Source of the DNA: Bradyrhizobium liaoningense
Lineage (GTDB): Bacteria; Pseudomonadota; Alphaproteobacteria; Rhizobiales; Xanthobacteraceae
Direction of reading: 5' to 3'
Assembly: GCF_018130825.1 (NCBI RefSeq)
Contig: NZ_JAFCJS010000003.1
Span: 953,001-1,017,000 of the forward strand
Length of the DNA: 64,000 nt
A model generated the notes under the pieces. That model worked only from the letters and a program-made list of their open reading frames with translations. It did no database searches and was not told the origin of the DNA. This document shows, piece by piece, positions 40,342-49,048 of the stretch (position 1 is its first letter; every line of letters starts with the position of its first letter). Both the position numbers and the translations under genes were made by a program.

Positions 40342-41361
40342 ATGTCGGTCGACAATTCCAGTGCCTCACAGACGGCGGTTCTCGATCCGTCGCGGGCGCG
40401 CGTCGCCGGCGCGATCAAGCAGGCTTCCAACATCTCGGGCGTCAGCTTCCAGTACATGCTGACCACCGCCAAGATGGAATCGGATTTCGATCCGACCGCG
40501 GGTGCCACCACATCGTCCGCGCACGGCCTCTACCAGTTCATCGATCAGACCTGGCTCGGCACCGTGAAAGAGGCGGGGAGCCAGCTCGGCTATGGCAACT
40601 ACGCCGACGCCATCACCAGGACGTCGTCGGGCACCTACACCGTCGACGACCCGTTCATGAAGCGGTCGATCATGAAGCTGCGCGACGATCCCGAGGCCGC
40701 ATCCGCCATGGCGGCGGCGCTGACGCAGTCGAACAGCTTCAAGCTCACCGGTCTGCTCGGCCGCAGGCCGTCCGACAGCGAGCTCTATATGGCGCATTTC
40801 ATGGGCATCGGCGGGGCCGCAAAACTGATCGCCAATGCCGAGGACAATCCGCAGGCCGTCGGCGCGCGGTTGTTTCCCAACGCGGCCGCCGCCAACCGCT
40901 CGATCTTCTACGCCAGGGACGGCCGCGCCCGCAGCGTCTCCGAGGTCTATTCGGTGCTGGATGCCCGCTATGCCAGTGCGGCCAATTCGAAACTCACGCG
41001 CAGTGCGATGGCGATGTATGCGGGCGCGCCCTCGACCACTGAGGTCGCCAGCGCCAACGGCGTGCAGCCCGCAGTCCCTGTGGTCGACAACGCCGCCTAT
41101 CTCCAGACCTTCCCGAATTCACGCGCGGTGACGCCGGTCGGCGCGACCTCGTCAACGACGGTCGCGGATAACGCGCCGATCACGCCCGCATTCCGCTCGA
41201 TCTATCAGCCCGGCGACACCACGCAGCCGGTCTCGGCGACGGTGCAGAAATTGTGGGGCAACAACGCCTCGCTCACGTCAGTCGCCTCGGCGACGCCGGA
41301 CGTGCGGCCGCCACAGCCGCTCGATCTCTTCAGCGATCGCAGCGGCACGTTCAGCAGCTGA
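40342..41361 (+). CDS. Lytic-transglycosylase-like protein
   Basis: 339 residues. The N-terminal third resembles the SLT/transglycosylase fold: FQYMLTTAKMESDFDPTAGA (catalytic glutamate in KMESDF), then SAHGLYQFIDQTWLGTV. The middle has ELYMAHFMGIGGAAKLI, also part of the muramidase core. The rest is a disordered tail. No clear signal peptide is visible. GTG 40279 would add 21 residues; ATG 40342 is taken. It should cut peptidoglycan; the upstream CtrA-type site suggests cell-cycle control. Confidence 0.8.
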   Translation: MSVDNSSASQTAVLDPSRARVAGAIKQASNISGVSFQYMLTTAKMESDFDPTAGATTSSAHGLYQFIDQTWLGTVKEAGSQLGYGNYADAITRTSSGTYTVDDPFMKRSIMKLRDDPEAASAMAAALTQSNSFKLTGLLGRRPSDSELYMAHFMGIGGAAKLIANAEDNPQAVGARLFPNAAAANRSIFYARDGRARSVSEVYSVLDARYASAANSKLTRSAMAMYAGAPSTTEVASANGVQPAVPVVDNAAYLQTFPNSRAVTPVGATSSTTVADNAPITPAFRSIYQPGDTTQPVSATVQKLWGNNASLTSVASATPDVRPPQPLDLFSDRSGTFSS

Positions 41362-41393
41362 TACTCGGCCTGACATTCTCGCTCCTGTCCCGG

Positions 41394-41430
41394 CGCGCGC
41401 AGCAGCGTGCAACGCTGCTGCGCAGGGCCG
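41394..41430. terminator. Strong hairpin after the transglycosylase
   Basis: Perfect 12-bp stem GCGCAGCAGCGT (41397-41408) with ACGCTGCTGCGC (41412-41423), loop GCA, flanked by CCCGGC/GCCGGG. No T tract; a half-repeat or terminator. The rest of the gap to 41582 is AT-rich without a gene. Confidence 0.5.
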
Positions 41431-41582
41431 GGGGCGCGAGAGCAAAGCGGTTTTGTTCCCTTAACAAAACGTCAATAAAACCAGTCAGTTATGGTGAACG
41501 CTTTGTTAAGCGTCGTGGTTTATTTTGTGTTGCAGGTGACGAGCCGTCGCCATTTTCGTTTGTTGTGTAAGCCGGAAGCAGC

Positions 41583-42758
41583 ATGATTGTTCGGCAGTTT
41601 ATCAATTGGATCAGGACGGCGCCCGCCGGCGAGCGGGCCGAGGCAACGCGGGCGTTGGCCCGGGCCTGGCTGATCTCAGACCTCTCCCATGACGACCGCG
41701 TCGCCGCCGAAGGCGCGCTTCTGATGCTGCTCGACGATCCCTCGCCATTGGTGCGGCAGGCGATGGCCGAGGCGTTTGCGCGCAGCCCTGATGCGCCGCC
41801 GTCCATCGTGCGGGCGCTGTCGGCGGACCAGCCGACCGTCGCGCTGCCCGTGCTCGAACATTCTCCGCTGCTGATCGACGCCGATCTCGTCGACATCGTC
41901 GCCACCGGCAATGACGAGGTGCAGTGCGCGGTCGCCCGCCGCATCGCGCTGCCGGTGTCGGTCTGCGCCGCCATCGCCGAGGTCGGCTGCGCGGCGTCGG
42001 CGCTCGAGCTGATCGAAAATCCCCATGCCGAGCTCGCGCCGTTCTCCTGGAATCGAATCGTCGAGCGCCACGGCCATCTCGCCGCGATACGCGAGGCGAT
42101 GCTGGTGCTGGACGATCTGCCTGCCGCAACGCGTGCCGCGCTGGTGGCAAAGCTTTCCGAGACCCTGGCGCAATTCGTCGTGGCGCGGAACTGGCTGAGC
42201 GCCGACCGCGCCGAGCGCGTGACGATCGAGGCGCGCGACCGCTCCACCATCAACATCGCGGCGCGCTCGCGCGGCGAGGACATGCAGGGCCTGGTGCATC
42301 ACCTCCGTGTCACCGGCCAGCTGACCGCCGGCCTCATTCTGCGCGCGCTGCTATCGAGCAATCTCGACCTGTTCGACGCGGCCTTGGCCGAGCTCGCCGA
42401 TGTGCCGCTGGCGCGCGTCACCGCGCTGCTGCACGACCGCGGCGGCAACGGCCTGCACGCGCTGCTGCGCCGCGCCGGCCTTCCCGAGGCGACATTTGCG
42501 GCGTTCCAGGTGGCGCTCGATGCCTGTCACGAGCAGGGCTTCGTCGATAGCGACGACGGTGCGGCGCGACTGCGCCGGCGCATGGTCGAGCGGGTGCTGA
42601 CCCATTGCGAGACCGACCGTGGCGCCACCGAGCCGCTGATGGTCCTGCTCCGCCGCTTCGCCACCGAGTCCGCGCGCGAAGAGGCGCGGCTGTTCTGCGA
42701 CGAGCTGGTCGCGGATGATGTGGTCGATCCCGTCTACGATGATCTGATCGCTGCCTAG
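41583..42758 (+). CDS. DUF2336-domain protein
   Basis: 391 residues, all-helical, with the DUF2336 pattern (PF10098): HEAT-like repeats such as ALLMLLDDPSPLVRQAMAEAFARSPDAPPSIVRALSAD and the central ESP/LLID segment. Known only as an alphaproteobacterial family, often near two-component or motility genes. It converges on the Hpt/response-regulator pair. Role unknown. ATG 41583 follows GGAAG. Confidence 0.82.
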   Translation: MIVRQFINWIRTAPAGERAEATRALARAWLISDLSHDDRVAAEGALLMLLDDPSPLVRQAMAEAFARSPDAPPSIVRALSADQPTVALPVLEHSPLLIDADLVDIVATGNDEVQCAVARRIALPVSVCAAIAEVGCAASALELIENPHAELAPFSWNRIVERHGHLAAIREAMLVLDDLPAATRAALVAKLSETLAQFVVARNWLSADRAERVTIEARDRSTINIAARSRGEDMQGLVHHLRVTGQLTAGLILRALLSSNLDLFDAALAELADVPLARVTALLHDRGGNGLHALLRRAGLPEATFAAFQVALDACHEQGFVDSDDGAARLRRRMVERVLTHCETDRGATEPLMVLLRRFATESAREEARLFCDELVADDVVDPVYDDLIAA

Positions 42759-42766
42759 CGAGATGC

Positions 42767-42857
42767 CGTAGGGTGGGCAAAGGCGCTCTTGCGCCGTGCC
42801 CACCATCCATCAACGATAGCGACAGATGGTGGGCACGCTCCGCTTGCCCACCCTACG
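42767..42857. repeat. CGTAGGGTGG-type palindromic repeat, copy 2
   Basis: Ends CGTAGGGTGGGCA and TGCCCACCCTACG (to 42857) are inverted; inside GTGCCCACCATC pairs with GATGGTGGGCAC. Related to 18926-19015. Confidence 0.8.
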
Positions 42858-42888
42858 ATACTGATCGTGATGATAGAGAGAAGACCCC

Positions 42889-43467
42889 TCACTCCGCCGG
42901 CACAATGCTCGGCGCGAGGATTGCCTCGAGATGCTCGGGGCGGTCGCGGTTGACCTGGGTGAGATAGTCGTCGGCGACCTTGCGCAGGCGGCGGCTGAGC
43001 TCGGCGGAGACGCTGATGCGGTCGAGCCTCGTGTTCTCATGCACGATGGCCAGAATGGCATTGATGTGGTGCGTGAACAGCTCGGCCGGCACCTTTTCCA
43101 GATCAGGGGCGTGCTCGATGACGCGGCACAGGCTCTCGGCTACCCCCGCCGCCGCCGGGAAGCCGAATGTCGCGGCATCGCCCTTGATGTCGTGCGCGGC
43201 GCGGAACAGCTCGTCGCGCCGCTCCTTGGTGAAGCCGTCGTTGCGGATGGCGACGTAGGCGGCCGACAGGCGGTTGACCTCGGTTGCCATCCAGTCCTTG
43301 AACTCGCCGGAGAGACCCGCGAGCGCCTGCTCGGCACGGCTGACCGGATCGTCCAGGTCCTTCTCTTCGACGCGGCGCAGAACCTTGCGCAGCGGATTGG
43401 GCTGCGTGATGACCTGATGCGTGGCGAAGGCTTTGACCTCGATGTCCTTTGCGCTGTTCTTCGCCAT
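42889..43467 (-). CDS. Hpt-domain phosphotransfer protein
   Basis: 192 residues. The Hpt core is seen in LFRAAHDIKGDAATFGFP, with phospho-acceptor His92 in the HxxKG motif. No kinase or receiver domain is attached. It should relay phosphate between a hybrid kinase elsewhere and a receiver. It follows the response regulator by 28 bases on the same strand, so they form an operon. Start ATG 43467. Confidence 0.85.
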   Translation of the reverse strand: MAKNSAKDIEVKAFATHQVITQPNPLRKVLRRVEEKDLDDPVSRAEQALAGLSGEFKDWMATEVNRLSAAYVAIRNDGFTKERRDELFRAAHDIKGDAATFGFPAAAGVAESLCRVIEHAPDLEKVPAELFTHHINAILAIVHENTRLDRISVSAELSRRLRKVADDYLTQVNRDRPEHLEAILAPSIVPAE

Positions 43468-43495
43468 GATGCCTGCCTCGTCTGAAGACGTTGCG

Positions 43496-44041
43496 CTAGA
43501 TGGAAGAGCGGGCCTTGTCGAGCAGCGAGGGCTGCTGCAGCACCTCGTGCTTTTCGCCGACGCGGCGCTCGGGGCCCATATAGGCGGAGTTGGTGTTGCG
43601 GCGCCGGTCCGGGCCGAAATAGGTCTTGGTCTTGATGAAGGGCCGGGGATTGGCGACGACGTTGAGGATGCGCTGGTACAGCCCCTTGGCCGAGATCGGC
43701 TTGGCCAGAAATTCGGTGACGCCGGCATCGCGCGCCACCGTGACGCGGCGCTTCTCGGAATGGCCGGTCAGCATGATGATCGGTGCGTAAGGATTGCCCT
43801 TGGATTCCGGCTGCCGGATCATCTGCGCGAGCTCGAGCCCGTCGAAGATCGGCATCGCCCAGTCGGTGATGACGATGTCGGGGACGTAATGGCTGTACAT
43901 TTCCAGCGCGGTGGCGCCGTCTTCGGCTTCATAGACTTCACGTGCGCCGAACGAATGCAGCAGCGTCCGCAGGATGCGGCGCATATGCGGATTGTCGTCG
44001 CAGACGAGGAAGCGCAGCTTGTTGAAATCGATGCGGAACAT
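43496..44041 (-). CDS. Single-domain response regulator with conserved tail
   Basis: 181 residues. The receiver (about 8-135) has DDN acid pair, phospho-acceptor Asp60 in VITDWAMP, T in MLTGHS and K in LAKPIS, so it is phosphorylatable. The tail (about 136-181) has the repeated FGPDRRR / MGPERR pattern instead of a DNA-binding domain, so output is through protein contact. No kinase is adjacent. ATG 44041. Upstream lies a TTAACC-containing hairpin. Confidence 0.88.
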   Translation of the reverse strand: MFRIDFNKLRFLVCDDNPHMRRILRTLLHSFGAREVYEAEDGATALEMYSHYVPDIVITDWAMPIFDGLELAQMIRQPESKGNPYAPIIMLTGHSEKRRVTVARDAGVTEFLAKPISAKGLYQRILNVVANPRPFIKTKTYFGPDRRRNTNSAYMGPERRVGEKHEVLQQPSLLDKARSSI

Positions 44042-44065
44042 GACGCCCGGGCCAAAGCGGTCAAC

Positions 44066-44100
44066 CTTCGTTAACCATATCGTGGCGGGGGTTAACGAAG
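44066..44100. promoter_or_regulatory. Hairpin with TTAACC arms between nadK and the response regulator
   Basis: CTTCGTTAACC (44066-44076) and GGTTAACGAAG (44090-44100), perfect 11-bp arms with a 13-base loop. The left arm runs into TTAACCAT, the CtrA half-site. It may be a CtrA-linked operator or the nadK terminator. Confidence 0.45.
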
Positions 44101-44118
44101 GGTTGCCGCAGGCGGGGG

Positions 44119-44898
44119 TCAGTAGCCGAACTGCTCGCGCAAAATGCGCTCTTCCAGGCTGTGGCCGGGGTCGAACAGCATCCGCATCGAGATGCTCTTG
44201 TCCGAGAGCACCTCGACGCGCCGGACCCTGCGCACCTCCTCGTGGTCTGCGACCGCGGCGACGGGGCGCTTGTCGTCTTCCAGCACCTCGATCACGACAT
44301 AGGCGGTGTTGGGCAGCAGGGCGCCGCGCCAACGCCGCGGCCGGAAGGCGCTGATCGGTGTCAGGGCCAGCAAGGCGGCGTTGATCGGCAGGATCGGGCC
44401 TTGGGCGGAGAGGTTGTAGGCTGTCGAGCCAGCCGGCGTCGCCACGATGATGCCGTCGGCGATCAGCTCGGGCATACGCTCGCGCTCGTCGATCAGGATC
44501 CGCAAGCGCGCCGCCTGCGAGGTCTGGCGGAACAGGTAGACCTCGTTGATGGCATGGTGCAGGTGGACGCGCTCGTTGACGTCGGTCGCGCGCATCAAGA
44601 GGGGATTGATCTCGGATTCCTGCGCCGTCTCGAGCCGTGCGCGGAGATCGTGTGTCGAGTACTCGTTCATCAGGAAGCCGACCGTGCCCCGGTGCATGCC
44701 GTAGATCGGCTTTCCCGTGCGCATGTGGTGATGCAGCGTCTGGAGCATCAACCCGTCGCCGCCGAGCGCGACCACCACATCGGCGTCCTTTGGGTCGCAA
44801 TTGCCATATTGCGCGGCGAGCTGGCCGAAGGCGACCTGGGCCTCGCTGCTCGGGCTGGCGACGAAGGCGATCCGTTCGTATCGCGAGGGCTTGGTCAT
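44119..44898 (-). CDS. nadK: NAD kinase
   Basis: 259 residues, phosphorylating NAD to NADP with ATP. The catalytic loop is ALGGDGLML (about 45-53), followed by GTVGFLMNEY and NEVYLFRQ, with the diacylglycerol-kinase-like fold. The active-site aspartate in GGDG is intact. It heads the response-regulator/Hpt set, 77 bases upstream. ATG 44898. Confidence 0.95.
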   Translation of the reverse strand: MTKPSRYERIAFVASPSSEAQVAFGQLAAQYGNCDPKDADVVVALGGDGLMLQTLHHHMRTGKPIYGMHRGTVGFLMNEYSTHDLRARLETAQESEINPLLMRATDVNERVHLHHAINEVYLFRQTSQAARLRILIDERERMPELIADGIIVATPAGSTAYNLSAQGPILPINAALLALTPISAFRPRRWRGALLPNTAYVVIEVLEDDKRPVAAVADHEEVRRVRRVEVLSDKSISMRMLFDPGHSLEERILREQFGY

Positions 44899-45148
44899 GG
44901 CTTTTCGGGCAGGCTCGCTGGCTCGAGAAAGTTCCGCCGGGCTCGTCTATACGAGGTGGGGCTCCATTGTCGAGGATGACCACCCTTCAAGGCAAACGGC
45001 CGACTGCCGGATCCGGGGCAAACCGGGTCGTTTCGAGCCCGATCGGCCTCTCAAAGGGGGCGCAGCGTCAATGATTCCCCAAACCGTCGCAATTTCGCGC
45101 TAGCCTTGGAGCCTCACCGGCTGTCACAGCCGGTCAGGGAGAACGACC

Positions 45149-46714
45149 ATGGTCACGGGCTTGCGGGCGCTGCGTTGCACGGCCTTGGTGCTGGCGGTGT
45201 CGGCTTTCGCACTCGCAGGATTTGCGCGCGCTGATGATCCGCCGCAGCCGCGCTCGGAGACGGCGGCGCCAGCCGGACAGAAGGGCGGGCGCGGTGGTGG
45301 CGCGCAAAGCGCGTCGCAGAATTCACCGTCCGCCGAGCCGCACCGTCTCCCGCCGGACTCGACCACGAAGCAAACGCTCGATCTGCCCGGCCGTACCCTC
45401 AACTTCGCCGCGACGGCGGGCTCGATCCGCGTGTTCGACGGCAAGGGCGAGCCGTTGGCCGACATCGCCTATACATCCTACGAGCTCGACGGTGCCGACC
45501 GCGCGACGCGCCCGGTGACCTTCCTGTTCAACGGCGGACCCGGCGCGTCCTCGGCCTGGCTCCAGTTCGGCGCTGCGGGTCCGTGGCGGCTGCCGCTCGA
45601 CGGCGAAGCGCTGTCGCCGTCGGCCTCGCCCGAGGTGAAGCCGAATGCGGAGACCTGGCTCGACTTCACCGATCTCGTCTTCATCGACCCCGTCAGCACC
45701 GGTTACAGCCGCCTCGTTGCGAGCGGCGAGGACGCTCGCAAGTCGTTCTACTCGGTTGACGGCGACGTCAATTCGATCGCGCTCGTGATCCGCCGCTGGC
45801 TCGAGAAACACGACCGGCTGATCTCGCCGAAATACGTCGGGGGTGAAAGCTATGGCGGCATTCGCGGGCCGAAGGTGGTGCGCCAGTTGCAGATCCAGCA
45901 CGGCGTCGGCGTCAGGGGATTGATCCTGGTGTCGCCGCTGCTCGACTTCCGCGAGTTCACAGGCACGAGCCTTCTGCAATATGTCGCGACGCTGCCGAGC
46001 TATGTGGCGGTGGCGCGCGAAGCCAAAGGTCCCGTCAAGCGCGCCGATCTCGCCGACGTCGAGGCTTACGCGCGCGGCGAATTCCTGGCTGACCTCGTCA
46101 AGGGCGAGGCCGACAGGGAGGCAACCACCCGCCTGGCCGACAAGGTCGCCGAGCTCACCGGCATCGACCAGGCGGTGAGCCGCAGGCTTGCCGGCCGCTT
46201 CGACGTCGGCGAATTCCGCCGCGAGTTCGACCGCAAGAACGGCAGGGTGACGGGACGTTACGACGGCTCGGTGCGCGGCTACGATCCCTATCCGGATTCG
46301 GGCAGCTCCCGTTTCGGCGACCCTTCCGGCGATGCGCTCCAGGCGCCGCTGACGAGCGCGGCGGTCGATGTCCTCACGCGCAAGCTCAACTGGCGGCCCG
46401 ACGGCTCCTACGAGGTCCTGAACGGCAGCGTCGAGGGCAACTGGGATTTCGGCCGCGGCATCAATCCGCCGCAATCGGTGTCGGACCTGCGTCAGATCCT
46501 CGCAACCGACGCGAAGCTGAATGTGCTGGTCGCGCACGGACTGTTCGATCTCGCCACACCCTATTTCGGGACGAAGCGGGTGCTCGACCAATTGCCGGCC
46601 TTCGCGACCCGGCGCATGAAATTCGCCGTCTATCCCGGCGGTCACATGTTCTATTCGCGCGACGGCTCGCGGCAGGCGCTTCGCGGCGAGGTCGAGGCGC
46701 TCATTCGGGAATAG
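45149..46714 (+). CDS. S10-family serine carboxypeptidase-like peptidase
   Basis: 521 residues. Signal peptide about 1-28 (cleavage after ARA), then a glycine/glutamine-rich linker. The S10 core shows FNGGPGAS, GGESYGG (nucleophile Ser), a D in FDLATPYF and H in GGHMFY, so the Ser-Asp-His triad is complete. It should trim peptides in the periplasm. ATG 45149 follows AGGGAG. Confidence 0.9.
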   Translation: MVTGLRALRCTALVLAVSAFALAGFARADDPPQPRSETAAPAGQKGGRGGGAQSASQNSPSAEPHRLPPDSTTKQTLDLPGRTLNFAATAGSIRVFDGKGEPLADIAYTSYELDGADRATRPVTFLFNGGPGASSAWLQFGAAGPWRLPLDGEALSPSASPEVKPNAETWLDFTDLVFIDPVSTGYSRLVASGEDARKSFYSVDGDVNSIALVIRRWLEKHDRLISPKYVGGESYGGIRGPKVVRQLQIQHGVGVRGLILVSPLLDFREFTGTSLLQYVATLPSYVAVAREAKGPVKRADLADVEAYARGEFLADLVKGEADREATTRLADKVAELTGIDQAVSRRLAGRFDVGEFRREFDRKNGRVTGRYDGSVRGYDPYPDSGSSRFGDPSGDALQAPLTSAAVDVLTRKLNWRPDGSYEVLNGSVEGNWDFGRGINPPQSVSDLRQILATDAKLNVLVAHGLFDLATPYFGTKRVLDQLPAFATRRMKFAVYPGGHMFYSRDGSRQALRGEVEALIRE

Positions 46715-46761
46715 AGCATGATCCGGAAAAGTGCGCAGCGGTTTTCCGACGAGATCATGCT
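46715..46761. repeat. AGCATGATC...GATCATGCT palindrome
   Basis: AGCATGATC (46715-46723) with GATCATGCT (46753-46761), and inner CGGAAAA with TTTTCCG; a compact 47-base element familiar from Rhizobiales between convergent genes. It could also serve as a bidirectional terminator. Confidence 0.75.
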
Positions 46762-46764
46762 TAA

Positions 46765-48147
46765 CTAGACGGGCCGCCGCTTGCGCGGCGGATAACGGCG
46801 CGCGATCTCGCGTGCCACGACTTTTTCCGGCTTCACATTGGCGCCCGCAATCCAGATGTCGCTGATCCTCCCGCGCTTGTCGCGGACGCGGCGCACCGGC
46901 TCGCCGTGACTTGAATAGCCGGCGGCCCAGGCGAGCTTGCCGCTGTCGCGGCCGGTCACCTCGATCTCGCCGGCGTCCATGAACGGATTGTTGAACTGTG
47001 GGTTGGCGAGCAGCACGCGGTTGCCCATCGGGACAAAGTCTGTCGCGCCCCAGATCGTCCACCAGCGGCCGGTCCAGTCACGTACGCGGCGGTCGGGGGC
47101 GCCGCGGGTCTTGAAGGCGCGCAGGATCTGCATCGCGCCGTCCATCCAGAACGGCGCCGCGCCGTCGAGGGAGTTGCTGAGGATGCTGATCGCGAGCTCG
47201 CAGGCGGGAATCGAACAGGTGCGCGAGATGTAGCCCTGAAAACCGCCGCTATGGCCGAACCAGTCCCAGCCGTCGGTCTTGCCGGCGTTGACGCCGAGAC
47301 CGTAATAGGCCTCGAAGCTCTGCGGGATGCGCCAATGATGCCGCGTCATTTCACGGCGGCTCGCGACCGAGAGCACGCTCCTTTTCGTGTTGGGTGCAAG
47401 CTGCGCGAAGAAGCGGGCGGTGTCGGCGGCGGTGGCGACGAAGCCGGCGGCCGAGGCCATCGCATATGCGGGATTGTCGCCGGGGATCACGCAGCGCTCG
47501 CCGAACGGCAGTTTGCGCGTATGGCCGCGTGCGAACAGCGCGCCCCGGGGCAGCGGCGCATTCGGCTCGGTCTCGCGCAGCCCCGCGGGCTCGATGATCT
47601 CGCGCTTGATCCAGACGGAGTAGGGCTCCTTCGTCACCGCTTCGATGACGAGACCGATCAGGGCAAAACCGTGATTGGAATATTTGAAGCGCGTGCCGGG
47701 CTCGATCGCCGTCGGCAGCTTCAGCTCCGCGAGCAGCTCTTTGGCGTCGAGATAGGAGCGGCTGTCGATGAACTGGCCGGAATCGGCGCCGTCGCGCGTC
47801 AGCCCGGCACTGTGCGAGAGCACCTGCGCAATCGTCGTTTCGGCGACGCGCTGGTGCAGGCCGCCGACATACTGGCCGACCGTGTCATCGAGCCGGAGCT
47901 TGCGCTGCTCGCGCAGCTTCATGATGCCGGCGGAGGTGAAGCTCTTGGAGTGCGAGGCGATGCGGAAGCGGTGACGCGGGGTGAGCTTCTCGCCGGTGTC
48001 GAGATTGGCGAGGCCGAATGCATGCTCGGCGACGATCTCCCCGCGATGGGCGAAGGCGACGATGACGCCGGGCTGCTGGATTGTCGTCTGCTGGAATTCA
48101 ATCCAGGAGCCGATGTAGTCGATCGCGGATCGCAGCCACGTATCCAT
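46765..48147 (-). CDS. Serine hydrolase, beta-lactamase family (PBP-like)
   Basis: 460 residues. The motif SHSK (about 66-69) is the SxxK nucleophile, YSNHG (about 159) is the second motif, and GHSGG (near 300) the third. No signal peptide is clear, so it is likely cytosolic, unlike the similar protein at 22451. The C-terminal 100 residues form an extra beta domain. It could be an esterase or D-aminopeptidase. ATG 48147 lacks a good ribosome site. Confidence 0.87.
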   Translation of the reverse strand: MDTWLRSAIDYIGSWIEFQQTTIQQPGVIVAFAHRGEIVAEHAFGLANLDTGEKLTPRHRFRIASHSKSFTSAGIMKLREQRKLRLDDTVGQYVGGLHQRVAETTIAQVLSHSAGLTRDGADSGQFIDSRSYLDAKELLAELKLPTAIEPGTRFKYSNHGFALIGLVIEAVTKEPYSVWIKREIIEPAGLRETEPNAPLPRGALFARGHTRKLPFGERCVIPGDNPAYAMASAAGFVATAADTARFFAQLAPNTKRSVLSVASRREMTRHHWRIPQSFEAYYGLGVNAGKTDGWDWFGHSGGFQGYISRTCSIPACELAISILSNSLDGAAPFWMDGAMQILRAFKTRGAPDRRVRDWTGRWWTIWGATDFVPMGNRVLLANPQFNNPFMDAGEIEVTGRDSGKLAWAAGYSSHGEPVRRVRDKRGRISDIWIAGANVKPEKVVAREIARRYPPRKRRPV

Positions 48148-48199
48148 TGCGCACCAATCGTAAGGGAGGATTCGTGCGCGAAGGCTAGCCGAGAAAGCG

Positions 48200-48231
48200 G
48201 AACGGGCACAACCGGAAGGTTGTGCCCGTTC
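48200..48231 (-). terminator. Terminator after the TPR gene
   Basis: Perfect 14-bp stem GAACGGGCACAACC (48200-48213) and GGTTGTGCCCGTTC (48218-48231), loop GGAA, flanked by GAAAGC/GCTT. It lies 25 bases after the TPR stop on the minus strand. Confidence 0.7.
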
Positions 48232-48255
48232 GCTTCGTTCGAAGATGCGGTATCT

Positions 48256-48798
48256 TCAGTAGACGAGCGTCGCGCCGGTCGGCTTGTCGAGCGCTGCGGC
48301 AAGCGAGCGATATTCGGAGCTCTCGGTGCCGGCGAGCGATGCGATCTTGTTGAGGTGATACTGCGCCTGCTCGCGGTTGCCCTGCTCGAGCTGCCAGAGG
48401 CCGTAATACTGCCAGGTGCGGACGTGGTTCGGATCGTCCTTCAGCGCCAGCTCGTAATAGACCTTCGACGACTGGTAGTCGCCGAGCTTGCGATAGGAGT
48501 AGCCGATCAGGTTGGCGACGTCGGCGACGTCGTCGCGCTTGAGCGACTTCAGCTGGCCGATCGCGCTGGTGTAGTCACGATTGTCGTAGATCGCGGTATA
48601 GGCGGTGCGATAGGCCGCAAGGAATTTCGGATCGCTGACGGAGGAGCTCTTCTTCTTGCCCTTCTTGGACGAGGAGTCCGATTTCGGCGGCGAGGACGGC
48701 TCGTCGCTGCCAGCGGCGTAGGCGCTGGACAGCACCGGCGCGGCCGCCAGCGTCATGGCGACGAGGCCCGGCAAAACAAGCATTGAGAGTTTGCGCAT
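48256..48798 (-). CDS. Exported TPR protein
   Basis: 180 residues. Signal peptide about 1-29 (after AYA), a serine/lysine-rich linker, then two to three tetratricopeptide repeats: YRTAYTAIYDNRDYTSAIGQL, GYSYRKLGDYQSSKVYYELALKDDP, YYGLWQLEQGNREQAQYHL. It probably mediates protein contacts in the periplasm. Divergent from the His-rich exported gene over a gap that holds a CusR-like dyad. Confidence 0.85.
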   Translation of the reverse strand: MRKLSMLVLPGLVAMTLAAAPVLSSAYAAGSDEPSSPPKSDSSSKKGKKKSSSVSDPKFLAAYRTAYTAIYDNRDYTSAIGQLKSLKRDDVADVANLIGYSYRKLGDYQSSKVYYELALKDDPNHVRTWQYYGLWQLEQGNREQAQYHLNKIASLAGTESSEYRSLAAALDKPTGATLVY

Positions 48799-48906
48799 CT
48801 AAGTTCTCCCGTATGGAACGTGGCGATCCTACACGATTGCCCGAAGACCGGAACACCCGGGAGGGGAAAACATTCCCGCTTCGCACGATCTATTCGCCCC
48901 GGCGCA

Positions 48907-48924
48907 GATGACAAACTTGTCATC
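48907..48924. promoter_or_regulatory. CusR/CopR-like dyad
   Basis: GATGACAA-AC-TTGTCATC: a perfect 8-bp inverted repeat that contains ATGACAA-N2-TTGTCAT, the core of the CusR (copper response regulator) box. It lies 125 bases upstream of the His-rich gene (plus) and 109 bases upstream of the TPR gene (minus). A TTCAG direct repeat (48951, 48962) follows. Confidence 0.55.
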
Positions 48925-49048
48925 CAGATGAACGGAAGCCTGCGATCGGCTTCAGAATGGGTTCAGCGCACGGTGCCTAGGCTCCCACCTACGATCGAAG
49001 GGTCGGCGAGAGGGCGCCGCCTCAAGATCCTTCCAAGAGGAGACCACC

